From an uncultured Litorivicinus sp. (lineage in GTDB: Bacteria; Pseudomonadota; Gammaproteobacteria; Pseudomonadales; Litorivicinaceae), in contig CACBSE010000004.1 of NCBI GenBank assembly GCA_902541775.1, forward strand, positions 1 through 64,000: DNA of 64,000 nt, given 5' to 3'. The translations under genes were made by a program, and so were the position numbers. The notes under the pieces are model-generated. The model did not search any database, was not told the origin of the DNA, and saw nothing but the letters and a program-made list of their open reading frames with translations. Each line of letters begins with the position of its first letter. The stretch's first letter is position 1. Below, in pieces: positions 19,295 through 28,921 of the stretch.

Positions 19295-19731
19295 TGAGTG
19301 GTGATGAGTTATTTCGTCAGGACAATGGTGATCAATCCGAGACTGCAGTCGTTGGCAATGGGCCATCATCAAAGCATCAATCGTCGCGCACGCGAGGTCC
19401 CAGTGTTGGGGTCGATCAGTACAACGATCGATTTGTCCGTGTAACGGATGATTCAACACTTGGAACCGCGCATCTCGGTGGTCAGAGACAACGTACTTCT
19501 AAAGACTTGAAAGCCGAACTTCAGGCTGTGGCTGAGCTGACTCCTGTGAGCTGGAGTCTCAAACCCTGGAAGCCAGGATCACTGAGCCGTGACCTTCAGA
19601 TTCGTATTCAAGACGCTGAGTCCGCTGTTGAAAAGATGCAAACAATGATTGACGGTCTGTCGGAGCAAGTAGCCGTATTATGTGGCGAGGTTGATTTAGC
19701 CGATTCAGATGATGACTTGGAAGAGGATTAG
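19291..19731 (+). CDS. Uncharacterised protein in flagellar operon
   Basis: ATGA overlap with the upstream gene; 146 aa, C-terminal coiled coil; no family recognised. Confidence 0.6.
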   Translation: MMSGDELFRQDNGDQSETAVVGNGPSSKHQSSRTRGPSVGVDQYNDRFVRVTDDSTLGTAHLGGQRQRTSKDLKAELQAVAELTPVSWSLKPWKPGSLSRDLQIRIQDAESAVEKMQTMIDGLSEQVAVLCGEVDLADSDDDLEED

Positions 19732-19742
19732 GAGGCAATATA

Positions 19743-20852
19743 ATGAGTGGCGAAGATCCAGAAGACAAAAAAGTTGAGAATCCCGCAGCTGATGACGACT
19801 CTATTGACGATGACTCTTTAGATGACGTGTTTGACGTTGATGAGACCTTTGACGTTGACGGTGATTTTGAGGTTGATCCGGAGGCTGCTGAAGCCATCGC
19901 TTCGATGGCTGAAGCATCGGACGTCGCAGTTGGAGAAACAGCCAGTCAACAGCCAACCCTCGATGCCACACTGTCGGATTCGATACGCTTGGCCGATGAG
20001 CTCGTGAAAACACGGATTGAGAAAATTCATGAGGCGGGTGAGAAGTCCGTCTCACAGGCTGTCGAATCGATGGAGACGCTCATCGGTTCAGTATTGGATG
20101 CGACTGAGGCGGCAACACGTGCATCGGCAGCAGCGACTACATCGACCACTAATCTTGTGAAGTCTGCTGGTCGTTTGACCCAAACAGCTGATCGCAGTTC
20201 GCGAATTTCCACGATCGTGCTATCTGTCGGTGGTGCGATGCTATTTATTTCTGTTGCGGTGTTCGGGTTTATGGCTGCACAGCTCGCACAGCGAACAGGT
20301 GAGCTCGAATCGATGGTGATGGCCGTCGGTAAGCGGGTTGTCGAAATGAATGTGGCGTTCGGGGAGTTCACCGCTGTCACTGACTCGCTCGATCAATTAC
20401 GACTGACCCAAGAGACGTTTCGTGACAGCGTATATCAATTGACAGAGCGAGTGAATGGGATGACAGAGACACTCCAAGCCGTCAGAAGCGAGGTTCCTGT
20501 GACCACAGCTGAATCCGTTGGACGGCAGAGTGAAGTCTTCACTGCTCGCGTATCAGATGTTGAAAGTCAGATTCAAGCGCAACAGAAAATAACAGGAGAT
20601 CTTGCAAAATCCATGCAAGGGCTTGCAGGTCAAATGAGCTCGTTACGTAAGCAGATCGCGAGTGTATCTGAGCTGAATAAGGATGTTGAGGCGTTGGTTA
20701 CACTGCAGCGAGAGCGATACTACGAGTTGCTACAGGCTCAAGCCAATGCAACCAAGGCACAGGGCTCTTCAGCCGAGCCCCAAGCCGATCAAGTCATTAT
20801 CCGTTACCCGAACCCTGAGGCTCCATTACCGCTCCCGGAGCAAGTAAATTAA
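19743..20852 (+). CDS. Uncharacterised acidic, single-TM coiled-coil protein
   Basis: Asp-rich N-terminus, TM 'IVLSVGGAMLFISVAVFGFMAAQLA', long C-terminal coiled coil. Confidence 0.65.
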   Translation: MSGEDPEDKKVENPAADDDSIDDDSLDDVFDVDETFDVDGDFEVDPEAAEAIASMAEASDVAVGETASQQPTLDATLSDSIRLADELVKTRIEKIHEAGEKSVSQAVESMETLIGSVLDATEAATRASAAATTSTTNLVKSAGRLTQTADRSSRISTIVLSVGGAMLFISVAVFGFMAAQLAQRTGELESMVMAVGKRVVEMNVAFGEFTAVTDSLDQLRLTQETFRDSVYQLTERVNGMTETLQAVRSEVPVTTAESVGRQSEVFTARVSDVESQIQAQQKITGDLAKSMQGLAGQMSSLRKQIASVSELNKDVEALVTLQRERYYELLQAQANATKAQGSSAEPQADQVIIRYPNPEAPLPLPEQVN

Positions 20853-21553
20853 GAACTGACTTTATCCGCGTCTTCGGGCTCTGTTTCAGAGCTCGGAGAT
20901 GGTAACTGAAGCGAATCGTCATTGGTCAGCTCGTCGTCTAAATCGTCATCAATGTTCGACTCGTCTTCTGAAATGGAATGGGTCATCGATAGCATTGACT
21001 CGATGAGTGTTGTCGGGACATCCATGCCGACTTTTGCAAAGATCTCATCAACGATTTCACTGGTCTCAGTTTTGAGCTTTTCACTTTTCTCCGGATTGGA
21101 TTCTAGTTCTTGACCAATCTCATACAATCGGGAAGCGTCGGCGAATGGAATATAGGATTCAACAGAACCTCGCAGCATCTGTATCCGTAAGACGGCTTTT
21201 GCATCAGATCGCTCGCCATTTCTCGCGTCGAAACGACCCTCTTCGAGTAACGACTCAAGATGTTTGGATAAAACAAATTCATAACGAGGACGCTTTTTGT
21301 CGAGGTCTACCGGATCGATGATTATATCTGAATTCTCTAGCTCATCTCCGCACATTGCTTGCCAAAGATCCTTCCCGGAAAGCTCTCCAAATGGATTTGG
21401 ACCAAAATTGACGTGTTCGGCCAATTTTTCGCCAGTCACTTTCGGGTTGATCCCAAGCAGTGTCTCGAACACAGTGACGCGCTCGCTCAAATAGATCACA
21501 AAGATTGCAACCACCGCGAGGATGATTATCAGAACGCCTAGTACCCACTCCAT
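20849..21553 (-). CDS. Uncharacterised protein with N-terminal TM
   Basis: 'MEWVLGVLIIILAVVAIFVIYLSERVTVFETLLGINPKVTGEKLAEHVNFG'; downstream in the flhA-fliA block. Confidence 0.6.
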   Translation of the reverse strand: MEWVLGVLIIILAVVAIFVIYLSERVTVFETLLGINPKVTGEKLAEHVNFGPNPFGELSGKDLWQAMCGDELENSDIIIDPVDLDKKRPRYEFVLSKHLESLLEEGRFDARNGERSDAKAVLRIQMLRGSVESYIPFADASRLYEIGQELESNPEKSEKLKTETSEIVDEIFAKVGMDVPTTLIESMLSMTHSISEDESNIDDDLDDELTNDDSLQLPSPSSETEPEDADKVSS

Positions 21554-21567
21554 ATCAGGCTCCCTCG

Positions 21568-22110
21568 TTAGAGGTTATCGTCATTGTCATCGTCATCGTC
21601 ATCGGCCATGGCGGCGATTTCTCCATCCACATCGACGCCTTCAGCGGTCAATTGCTCCCTCAGAAATTCGAGGGCGATCAGCGGCTTGTCGAGCTTCAGT
21701 TCGATGGCGACCGCGTTCGAAACCTTTTGGACGCAGTCAATCGCCTTTGGCCCCGTGATTGCGACACTTTGGTACTGCATTCCGTATTTAAAAACGAGCT
21801 GTGCATATTCTTCCGGAAGATACGACCAGACCTCGCCGCTTGCGGATACCAATTTCATGTACTCATTCGTTGTTGGTGCCGCCGGGGCCTTTTTCCCCTG
21901 TGAAATATTCAACATCACGGTTTCGTTGTACTTCTCCGCTTTTTTTGCCCCATCAACGAATAGCTTATCGATGTGTGAACGAGTCCGTAGTCCGATTCGC
22001 ATGCGATACGCATGCTCTTTGCGGGTATCTCCTTTTAGCCCAACAGCTTTTTCGTATTCCTTACGCGCATCTTGTTTTAAATCTTTGTCACTGGGACCAA
22101 ATAAAGGCAT
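21568..22110 (-). CDS. Uncharacterised soluble protein with Asp-rich tail
   Basis: 180 aa, co-directional and close to fliA; ends MADDDDDDNDDNL. Confidence 0.6.
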   Translation of the reverse strand: MPLFGPSDKDLKQDARKEYEKAVGLKGDTRKEHAYRMRIGLRTRSHIDKLFVDGAKKAEKYNETVMLNISQGKKAPAAPTTNEYMKLVSASGEVWSYLPEEYAQLVFKYGMQYQSVAITGPKAIDCVQKVSNAVAIELKLDKPLIALEFLREQLTAEGVDVDGEIAAMADDDDDDNDDNL

Positions 22111-22122
22111 TAGAATATTTCC

Positions 22123-22836
22123 CTAGTCAGTTGCCAAAGCCATCATTTTGCGAAGCTTCTGGACATTCGCCGAGAGTAACTGACTGACACGCGATTCGCT
22201 AATATCAAGAACAGCCCCAATCTCTTTGAGATTCATTTCTTCATTGTAATACAGTGCCATGATGATCTGGTCACGTTCAGACAATTTCGCGATACTGTCA
22301 GTCAGCATCGACATCATCATTGAGTCACTGACTTCCTCCTCAGGCTCGGAACGTTGTTGTGCTGGCGTATTGAGCATCTCATCTTCAGCCGCTTCAGAAT
22401 CAACCATCATCATCTGATGCGCGTGTGATCGCTCTTTCTGGTACTCCGATACGTCTTTACCCATGAATTTGGCTAATTCTGTCTGAGTGGGCGTTCGGCC
22501 AAGGCTGGTCGCTAATTCTTGGGTTGCCTCGTTTGTGTCGCGAATGTGGGAGATCGCAGACCTTGGCAATACTGAGATCCGTCGAACTTCATCGAGAATC
22601 GCTCCTCGAATTCGTGTTCTAGCGAAAATTTCAAATTCCACACCACGCGATACATCGAAGTTTTGAGAGGCTTCAATTAAACCAACCATCCCCACTTGGA
22701 TCAGCTCATCGACATCCATCACCTGGGGAATGCGGGCCTTTAAATGCAGAGCAGTCCGTTTCACTAAACCGACATGCTTTAAGATGGGATCTTGGCCTTG
22801 TTTCTGTACCTGTGTGTAAAGATCAAGATCAGCCAT
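22123..22836 (-). CDS. fliA: RNA polymerase sigma-28 factor FliA
   Basis: 'LVKRTALHLKARIPQVMDVDELIQVGMVGLIEASQNFD...GVEFEIFARTRIRGAILDEVRR'; ATG 22836 preferred over the ORF-track start 22902. Confidence 0.96.
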   Translation of the reverse strand: MADLDLYTQVQKQGQDPILKHVGLVKRTALHLKARIPQVMDVDELIQVGMVGLIEASQNFDVSRGVEFEIFARTRIRGAILDEVRRISVLPRSAISHIRDTNEATQELATSLGRTPTQTELAKFMGKDVSEYQKERSHAHQMMMVDSEAAEDEMLNTPAQQRSEPEEEVSDSMMMSMLTDSIAKLSERDQIIMALYYNEEMNLKEIGAVLDISESRVSQLLSANVQKLRKMMALATD

Positions 22837-22837
22837 G

Positions 22838-23650
22838 TCAGACCGCCGTCTCCGTGGATACCAATCGCTCAACAAAAAATTGAAGGCCTCCGTTGATCGC
22901 ATTCATCTCTAGAGAGTCGATTTCTTTAGCCAACCGCTTAAAGTTTTGAGACGCTGTGGCGCCCGGTGAATGAACAATCACTGGTAAATACTTTTTGGAT
23001 GCTTCGAAAATGAGGTCGTCACTTTGGATGCTATATAAATACTCTGTATGGAGATTCAGAAATTTAACGCATACCGCATTCAGGCGATGGTGCAACAGCT
23101 GGCCTGAGCGTTGATCTGGCACGCCATTCGGTATCAGTCCAATGTTGGTGTATTTCTGCTCGTTAACCAGTACTTTGACGATTCCGTAGGCATCTGCAAT
23201 CGAACTCGGTTCATCACGTACGACAACCAAAGTTTGGTGGCAGGCTTTGAGAAATGACAATACTGTGGGAGAGATGCCAGCCGCTACGTCAACAATAAGG
23301 TAATCCAAGGGCTCTTTGAATTCTGAAAAGAGTTGAATGATTCCACGTAATTCAGCCTCCGATAAATCTGCCATTTTCCCGAGGCCTGAAGCACCTGGCA
23401 CGACATAGATATCAGACGGTCCTCTGACGACGATTTCATTGAATGTCTTTTCGCCCGAAATCACATGTCCAAAGTTGAATTCAGGGCGAATTCCTAAAGC
23501 CAATTGCACGTTTGCGAGGCCAAGATCACCATCGAACAGCATGACGCGGTTTCCGGCTTGTGCGAGCGCAACAGCCAGATTGGAGGAGACGGTCGTTTTT
23601 CCGACACCCCCTTTGCCGCTTGCAATGCCGATGATCTTTAGTGCACTCAT
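22838..23650 (-). CDS. flhG: Flagellar number regulator FlhG/FleN (MinD-like ATPase)
   Basis: 'IGIASGKGGVGKTTVSSNLAVALAQAGNRVMLFDGDLGLANVQLALGI'. Confidence 0.95.
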   Translation of the reverse strand: MSALKIIGIASGKGGVGKTTVSSNLAVALAQAGNRVMLFDGDLGLANVQLALGIRPEFNFGHVISGEKTFNEIVVRGPSDIYVVPGASGLGKMADLSEAELRGIIQLFSEFKEPLDYLIVDVAAGISPTVLSFLKACHQTLVVVRDEPSSIADAYGIVKVLVNEQKYTNIGLIPNGVPDQRSGQLLHHRLNAVCVKFLNLHTEYLYSIQSDDLIFEASKKYLPVIVHSPGATASQNFKRLAKEIDSLEMNAINGGLQFFVERLVSTETAV

Positions 23651-23671
23651 AATGGCTTGATCTGCCTCGGG

Positions 23672-24937
23672 CTACTGTGTGTTCTGTGCGGACTTGGGAC
23701 TGCGATCATTCGGATCAGCTCGCAATCCAACCAAGGAGTCGAGTTTAGTCGTCTCTTCACCTATTTGTCGACCGCTTTCAGGATGTTCGACGGTATCGTT
23801 GAGGTCTTGAGAATCCGTCAAACTCAAGCGTTGAATTGCGCTTTCGAGAAGCCGATCAGCATTGATCAACTGGACCGGTTGGCTGAAATCTCCATCGGTC
23901 GTTTTAATCCAAAGATGCAGTTGAGGTTGTTGGGATAGCGCATCAATTAGCACCCATGTGTCGGGTTGAGGCGACATTTCGGAAATGTTGACGCTATCCC
24001 AGCCAAGGCTTTGATTCAGTAACTTTTCACAACTCGACCGAGAGATTTCGGCATTCACAAGCAGATGCATCAAAGTGTCAGGAACAACAGACTGAATATC
24101 TCGGTAAGTTTGATCGATGTTTAAACCGGGGGTGTCGATGAGGATGCATTGATCATTAGGTAATTCTCGAATAATTGTTTCAAGCATCTGGCGGTCTGCA
24201 CAGCGAAAACATCTTATTCCAAGGGTAGAGCAGATCAGTTGGATTTGGTTCCAGGCGCCAAGTTTTTGATCGGCGAAACTAATGACCGTCAATGAGTCTC
24301 TCTGTGAGGTCGTGACAATTTGTGTTGCAAGTTTGCCGATCATCGTTGTTTTGCCGGCACCTGTTAGTCCAAAGATCGCATGGACCCCGCTGAGGTTTTC
24401 GGGTGTCTGATCACTCACTAGTAAAGATGATGAGAAGAGGTCATGAATACGGCTCTCAGCTTCTTTCCGATTTGTTATATTGTTGATCGCATCGAGAATC
24501 AGTAGCTTTGAGGTCGATGGCAGTTCATATTGACTCACTTGAGTCTGAAGACGGGTATCAGTCTTCGTATTGTGTTGTTGCCATGCTGACGCACTTCTCA
24601 ATTGCGCGAGTTCTTTTTTCAACAGCCGCATTTCTGTTTTGAACAGATTCACGATTTCTTGCGCGCGATCATTCGTCATAGCCGGCTCTTTTTTTTGTTC
24701 GCCGTGCAATACTGCGGAAAAGCGTGGTGCCTGTTTCCTTTCACCTTGAACTTCAATTAACAATTCATCTGCCTGGTCGATCAGGCTTGGATCAGGTGTG
24801 ATATCGACTGCGACGATCATTTCAAACTTCCGATTAACTTTGTGGCTAGAAACTACCAGAGCGTCAGGACCAAACTCCTGGCGAACCAGCTCCATCGCGT
24901 GTTTGCTGTCTTTACCGATTATGCGTTTCAGTTCCAT
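23672..24937 (-). CDS. flhF: Flagellar biosynthesis GTPase FlhF
   Basis: SRP-type GTPase 'AIFGLTGAGKTTMIGKLA', 'ILIDTPGL'; N-terminal 'DSKHAMELVRQEFGPDALVVSSHKVN'. Confidence 0.94.
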   Translation of the reverse strand: MELKRIIGKDSKHAMELVRQEFGPDALVVSSHKVNRKFEMIVAVDITPDPSLIDQADELLIEVQGERKQAPRFSAVLHGEQKKEPAMTNDRAQEIVNLFKTEMRLLKKELAQLRSASAWQQHNTKTDTRLQTQVSQYELPSTSKLLILDAINNITNRKEAESRIHDLFSSSLLVSDQTPENLSGVHAIFGLTGAGKTTMIGKLATQIVTTSQRDSLTVISFADQKLGAWNQIQLICSTLGIRCFRCADRQMLETIIRELPNDQCILIDTPGLNIDQTYRDIQSVVPDTLMHLLVNAEISRSSCEKLLNQSLGWDSVNISEMSPQPDTWVLIDALSQQPQLHLWIKTTDGDFSQPVQLINADRLLESAIQRLSLTDSQDLNDTVEHPESGRQIGEETTKLDSLVGLRADPNDRSPKSAQNTQ

Positions 24938-24948
24938 CAGTCAATTCC

Positions 24949-27060
24949 TTATCTTGATTCTTCGATCTGCGCAGTAATGGTGGCCACCACGTTGACAGAT
25001 TGGTCTTCGGGGATTTCTGTGTAGGACAAAACCGTCAAATCCGGAATCCGTGGTCGCACCAGGTTAGACAACCAAGGACGGATAATTGGCGACACAACCA
25101 GAATGGCTGGCTGCCCTTGATCCTCAATTTTTTGGACCTCGTTACGCATGGATTTGAAGAGTGCTTCAGCAAGGTCTGGATCAATTGTCAGGGTTTTACT
25201 TTGCTGCGACTGCTGAACGGCGTTGTGCAGCATCTGCTCTAGCTGAGGCTCTAATGTCATGACGGGCATATCATCGGAGATATCCACCAAGTTTTGGACG
25301 ATCATCCGGCCGAGTTTTGGCCTAATGAGTGCCGTAAGATCATCGGGATCTTGAGTTTTTCCGCCCTCTTCATTCAGAACCTCCAAGATGGTTCGCATGT
25401 CACGAATGGGCACGCCATCGCGTAATAGGTTTTGCAGTGTGCGAGTGATGATCGCGAGACTCAGCTTTGCGGGAACGAGATTCTCCACGAGTTTTGGAGA
25501 TCGCTCAGCTGTTTTATCGAGAATTTGTTGCACCTCATCATGACCGAGCAACTCCGAAGCTGTGCCATAAAGAAGACTATTGAGATGCGTTGCGATCGCT
25601 GTCGGAGGATCGACCACGGTGTATCCCAGTGTCCGTGCATGATCGCGTTGCGAAGGCTCGATCCAGACCGCATCCAAACCAAATGCGGGCTCCTTGGTCG
25701 CGATGCCTTCGATTGGGACCGTAATGTGGCCAGGGTTGATTGCTAATTCTTTTCCGCTGTAACTCTGGCCTCGACCACGAAGTACGCCATTGACAAGCAC
25801 ATGGTATGTATTGGGTTCAAGATCAAGGTTGTCACGAATCCGAACTGGCTGGATTAAAAAGCCAAGTTCTGTCGAGAGTTTTTTGCGTACCCCTTTGACC
25901 CGACTGAGTAGTTGACCACCGGTTTCTGTATTCACCAGTGGAATCAGACCGTACCCGATCTCAAGGGAGATTAAATCGACTTGACTGACGTCTTCCCACT
26001 GCACATCTTGCTCCTCGATAGGGCTAGTTGGGGCTGTTGACGCATCGGAGGCGGATTGTGCGGTATTTTTGCCAGCCCTCAGTCGATATACGATTGCTCC
26101 GATTCCAGCTGAAACAGCGGCGAGCGAAATAAATACGGTTGACGGCATCCCAGGGATAACGCCGAGGAGGAGCAAAATCGCTGCTGTCACAAACAATGCA
26201 GTTGGATTAGCGAGTTGCGTTGTTGTCTGCTCTGTCATCGACTGATTGGTCGTGACGCGAGTCACAATAATTGCTGTCGCCAGTGACAGGATTAATGATG
26301 GGATTTGTGCAACTAATCCATCACCGATGGTGAGCAGGACATAAATCTCTCCCGCGTCGGTGAACGACATATCGTATTGGGTGATTCCAATGGTCAGCCC
26401 ACCGATGATGTTAATAATCAGAATCAGTAGCCCTGCGATCGCGTCACCGCGAACAAATTTGCTGGCACCATCCATCGAACCAAAGAAATCGGATTCTTGG
26501 GCGATTTCAGCGCGTCGTATTTTTGCTTCTTCCTGATCAATCACACCGCTGTTGAGATCTGCATCAATCGCCATTTGCTTTCCCGGCATTGCATCAAGCG
26601 TAAATCGTGCAATCACTTCAGAGACTCGGCCAGCACCCTTTGTTACGACGATAAAGTTAATGATCATTAGGATTCCAAAGATGATGAATCCGACCAAATA
26701 ATTTCCACTGATAACAAAATTACCGAAGGCCTCGATAACCTTGCCTGCCGCATCGGTACCCTCGTGACCATTCACTAGAACAATCCGCGTCGATGCGACG
26801 TTGAGGGATAGACGTAGCATCGTCGCGAAAAGAAGGACAGCTGGGAATGAAGAAAAATCGAGCGGTTTTTCGGTGTGAATACTGATCATAATCACAATCA
26901 GTGCAATCATGATGTTCAGCGTAAAAAGAATATCAAGCAGCACCGTCGGTAGCGGTAAGATCAGCATTGCGATAATTAGAAGAACAAGCGCAGGGATTCC
27001 CATGGACTTGAAATCCACGTTGGGAATCCGTTGACGAAAATCTGACAGCGCAAGTTGCAC
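24949..27060 (-). CDS. flhA: Flagellar export protein FlhA
   Basis: 703 aa; 'GVIDQEEAKIRRAEIAQESDFFGSMDGASKFVRGDAIAGLLILIINIIGG'. Confidence 0.97.
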   Translation of the reverse strand: MQLALSDFRQRIPNVDFKSMGIPALVLLIIAMLILPLPTVLLDILFTLNIMIALIVIMISIHTEKPLDFSSFPAVLLFATMLRLSLNVASTRIVLVNGHEGTDAAGKVIEAFGNFVISGNYLVGFIIFGILMIINFIVVTKGAGRVSEVIARFTLDAMPGKQMAIDADLNSGVIDQEEAKIRRAEIAQESDFFGSMDGASKFVRGDAIAGLLILIINIIGGLTIGITQYDMSFTDAGEIYVLLTIGDGLVAQIPSLILSLATAIIVTRVTTNQSMTEQTTTQLANPTALFVTAAILLLLGVIPGMPSTVFISLAAVSAGIGAIVYRLRAGKNTAQSASDASTAPTSPIEEQDVQWEDVSQVDLISLEIGYGLIPLVNTETGGQLLSRVKGVRKKLSTELGFLIQPVRIRDNLDLEPNTYHVLVNGVLRGRGQSYSGKELAINPGHITVPIEGIATKEPAFGLDAVWIEPSQRDHARTLGYTVVDPPTAIATHLNSLLYGTASELLGHDEVQQILDKTAERSPKLVENLVPAKLSLAIITRTLQNLLRDGVPIRDMRTILEVLNEEGGKTQDPDDLTALIRPKLGRMIVQNLVDISDDMPVMTLEPQLEQMLHNAVQQSQQSKTLTIDPDLAEALFKSMRNEVQKIEDQGQPAILVVSPIIRPWLSNLVRPRIPDLTVLSYTEIPEDQSVNVVATITAQIEESR

Positions 27061-27130
27061 GATTTAATTCCTAAAAAACAATGGTTTATGTCGTATCGAT
27101 TCTAATGTTCGAATCGTCTTAGATTTAGAC

Positions 27131-27146
27131 AGCAAGAGAAGTGCCA
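27131..27146 (-). promoter_or_regulatory. Candidate sigma-54 promoter of flhA
   Basis: Minus strand TGGCACTTCTCTTGCT; near-consensus, 71 nt from the flhA start. Confidence 0.75.
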
Positions 27147-27240
27147 GTTTTGAATTCTGTGATTCTATGGATGACTTAATTCCGTTAGTAAATATTTTTT
27201 GTTAGCGACCGATACATAACAAAGAGTCCGAATTTAAGTC

Positions 27241-27256
27241 TGGCATCAATTCTGCA
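27241..27256 (+). promoter_or_regulatory. Candidate sigma-54 promoter of the flgP-flgT operon
   Basis: TGGCATCAATTCTGCA, GG-N10-GC, 41 nt before the flgP-like start. Confidence 0.65.
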
Positions 27257-27296
27257 AGATGATTCGGGTTAGCCAAGATTCGGTCGGAGAATAAAC

Positions 27297-27800
27297 ATGC
27301 GAGCATCACTGAAAACTCTTGTGATAATTGGAACTGTGCTACTCGGTGGATGTAGTATCACGATGACACCACCGGGGCAAAATGCTGCCGCTCAGATGGC
27401 AACCCCTCAGGTTGAGACAGTCGTAGAAACGAAAGCCATTCCCGTTGTGGAACGTCGGAGTGCGATCCGCGCAACCGGTTATGCCGTAATTAGTGTGCAA
27501 CCATCAGATGTTGGCGCTCAACAACGATTGCTGGCGATCCGAGCATCTAAACTTGATGCGTACCGGGGGCTTACCGAGCAAGTGTATGGTCAATATCTTG
27601 ATGCGACGACAACAGTGGCTGATATGGCAGTTCTTAGTGATACCTTCCGAACTCAGGTTGAGGGGGTAATTTATGGGGCCAAGGTTGTGAGCATTGCGCC
27701 AGTCGGCGAAGACACTTATGAGACAACATTATCGCTGGATCAGGATGTCGTTGACGACCTGAGAGCGCTATATTTGGCATCAATGGCGAGTCGATCATAG
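27297..27800 (+). CDS. flgP: Outer-membrane flagellar lipoprotein, FlgP/LPP20-like
   Basis: Lipobox LLGGC; 'GYAVISVQPSDVGAQQRLLAIRASKLDAYRGLTEQVYGQYLDATTTVADM'. Confidence 0.85.
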   Translation: MRASLKTLVIIGTVLLGGCSITMTPPGQNAAAQMATPQVETVVETKAIPVVERRSAIRATGYAVISVQPSDVGAQQRLLAIRASKLDAYRGLTEQVYGQYLDATTTVADMAVLSDTFRTQVEGVIYGAKVVSIAPVGEDTYETTLSLDQDVVDDLRALYLASMASRS

Positions 27801-27802
27801 CC

Positions 27803-28915
27803 ATGCGTTTTGTCGCTGGGTTGGTCAGCTGTTGCATGAGTTTCTGCGTCTGGGCCGATGGGCATCAGAATACAGTTGTGAGCGAGCAGGTGCTCAAAGC
27901 GATCAAAGAACAATTGGTTGCAGAGGCACAGACAGCTGAAACTCAGGTTACGAGCACGGCCTGGCTCGACAGCGACGGGCGACTCCATGAAAGCACCATG
28001 ATTCGCTCAGATGTTCGGGTCAGAGGTGTGCAGGTACACCGCTACCTCGAGGAAATGCGTCGGCCTGACGTTGAAATTACTTTGGACGAGAAACCAGGTG
28101 CATTGCCCGAGTGTTTCGCTCCTGATGATCACTTGGTCCGCACAGTGAAAGTGCATCCCGCCATGAAGTCTGGGCAGTTTGATGTGAACCACATGGGTCT
28201 TATTCGTCAGTTGGGAGAAGTCATTTACTCTGAGTTGCAGCAAAGTTTTGAACACAGTCCGCTCTGGCACACGATACGGCAGCAGCAGGTGACTAGTGGT
28301 TATTTGCAGATGGTTTCAGGAGTCGTGCCGGAGGTATCTCGATACGACATGCGGGTCACTATTAGTCAGGGCCAGCCTCCAAAAGCACATCAGATTGAGC
28401 GTATTCCGGGTTCAGATCCTGTTAGTACTTTTTTCAATGGATCGCCATCTTGGTTTTCAGAGTCTTGGGTTCGTGTTCACCTGTCGCTTACCGATACCGC
28501 AGATGATGGTCTGATCTGGCAAGCCCGCACCAACTTAAGAATTCCAGCGAGACCAGTCTCCTATACCGATGAAGTGCTTCCACGATCCATGAATCAAACG
28601 ATGAATGAATTGTTGTCAAAATGGATGGCAGATCTAATTCAATATGCTCGTTGCGAGCCCATCCATTTTGCGTTGATACAGCTGGCAAATAATCAAATGC
28701 AGATTGACGGTGGCACTTCGTCAGGAATTAGCGTTGGTGATCAGTTGTTGATTATTGATCGAGATACGATTCCGCAACGAAGTATGGAGCCGGGTGCTTT
28801 GGCGGAATTATCTCTTGTTCAAGTCACTCAAACGTTTGAGAATCATGCCACCATCGAACTTGTTGCTGGGGCGTCCCTGCAGCAGACTGGTGGTCGTGTG
28901 GCATTACCGTTTTAG
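27803..28915 (+). CDS. flgT: Flagellar H-ring protein FlgT-like
   Basis: Signal peptide; downstream of flgP; C-terminal 'DGGTSSGISVGDQLLIIDRD...GALAELSLVQVTQTFENHATIEL'. Confidence 0.75.
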   Translation: MRFVAGLVSCCMSFCVWADGHQNTVVSEQVLKAIKEQLVAEAQTAETQVTSTAWLDSDGRLHESTMIRSDVRVRGVQVHRYLEEMRRPDVEITLDEKPGALPECFAPDDHLVRTVKVHPAMKSGQFDVNHMGLIRQLGEVIYSELQQSFEHSPLWHTIRQQQVTSGYLQMVSGVVPEVSRYDMRVTISQGQPPKAHQIERIPGSDPVSTFFNGSPSWFSESWVRVHLSLTDTADDGLIWQARTNLRIPARPVSYTDEVLPRSMNQTMNELLSKWMADLIQYARCEPIHFALIQLANNQMQIDGGTSSGISVGDQLLIIDRDTIPQRSMEPGALAELSLVQVTQTFENHATIELVAGASLQQTGGRVALPF

Positions 28916-28921
28916 TAGGGA

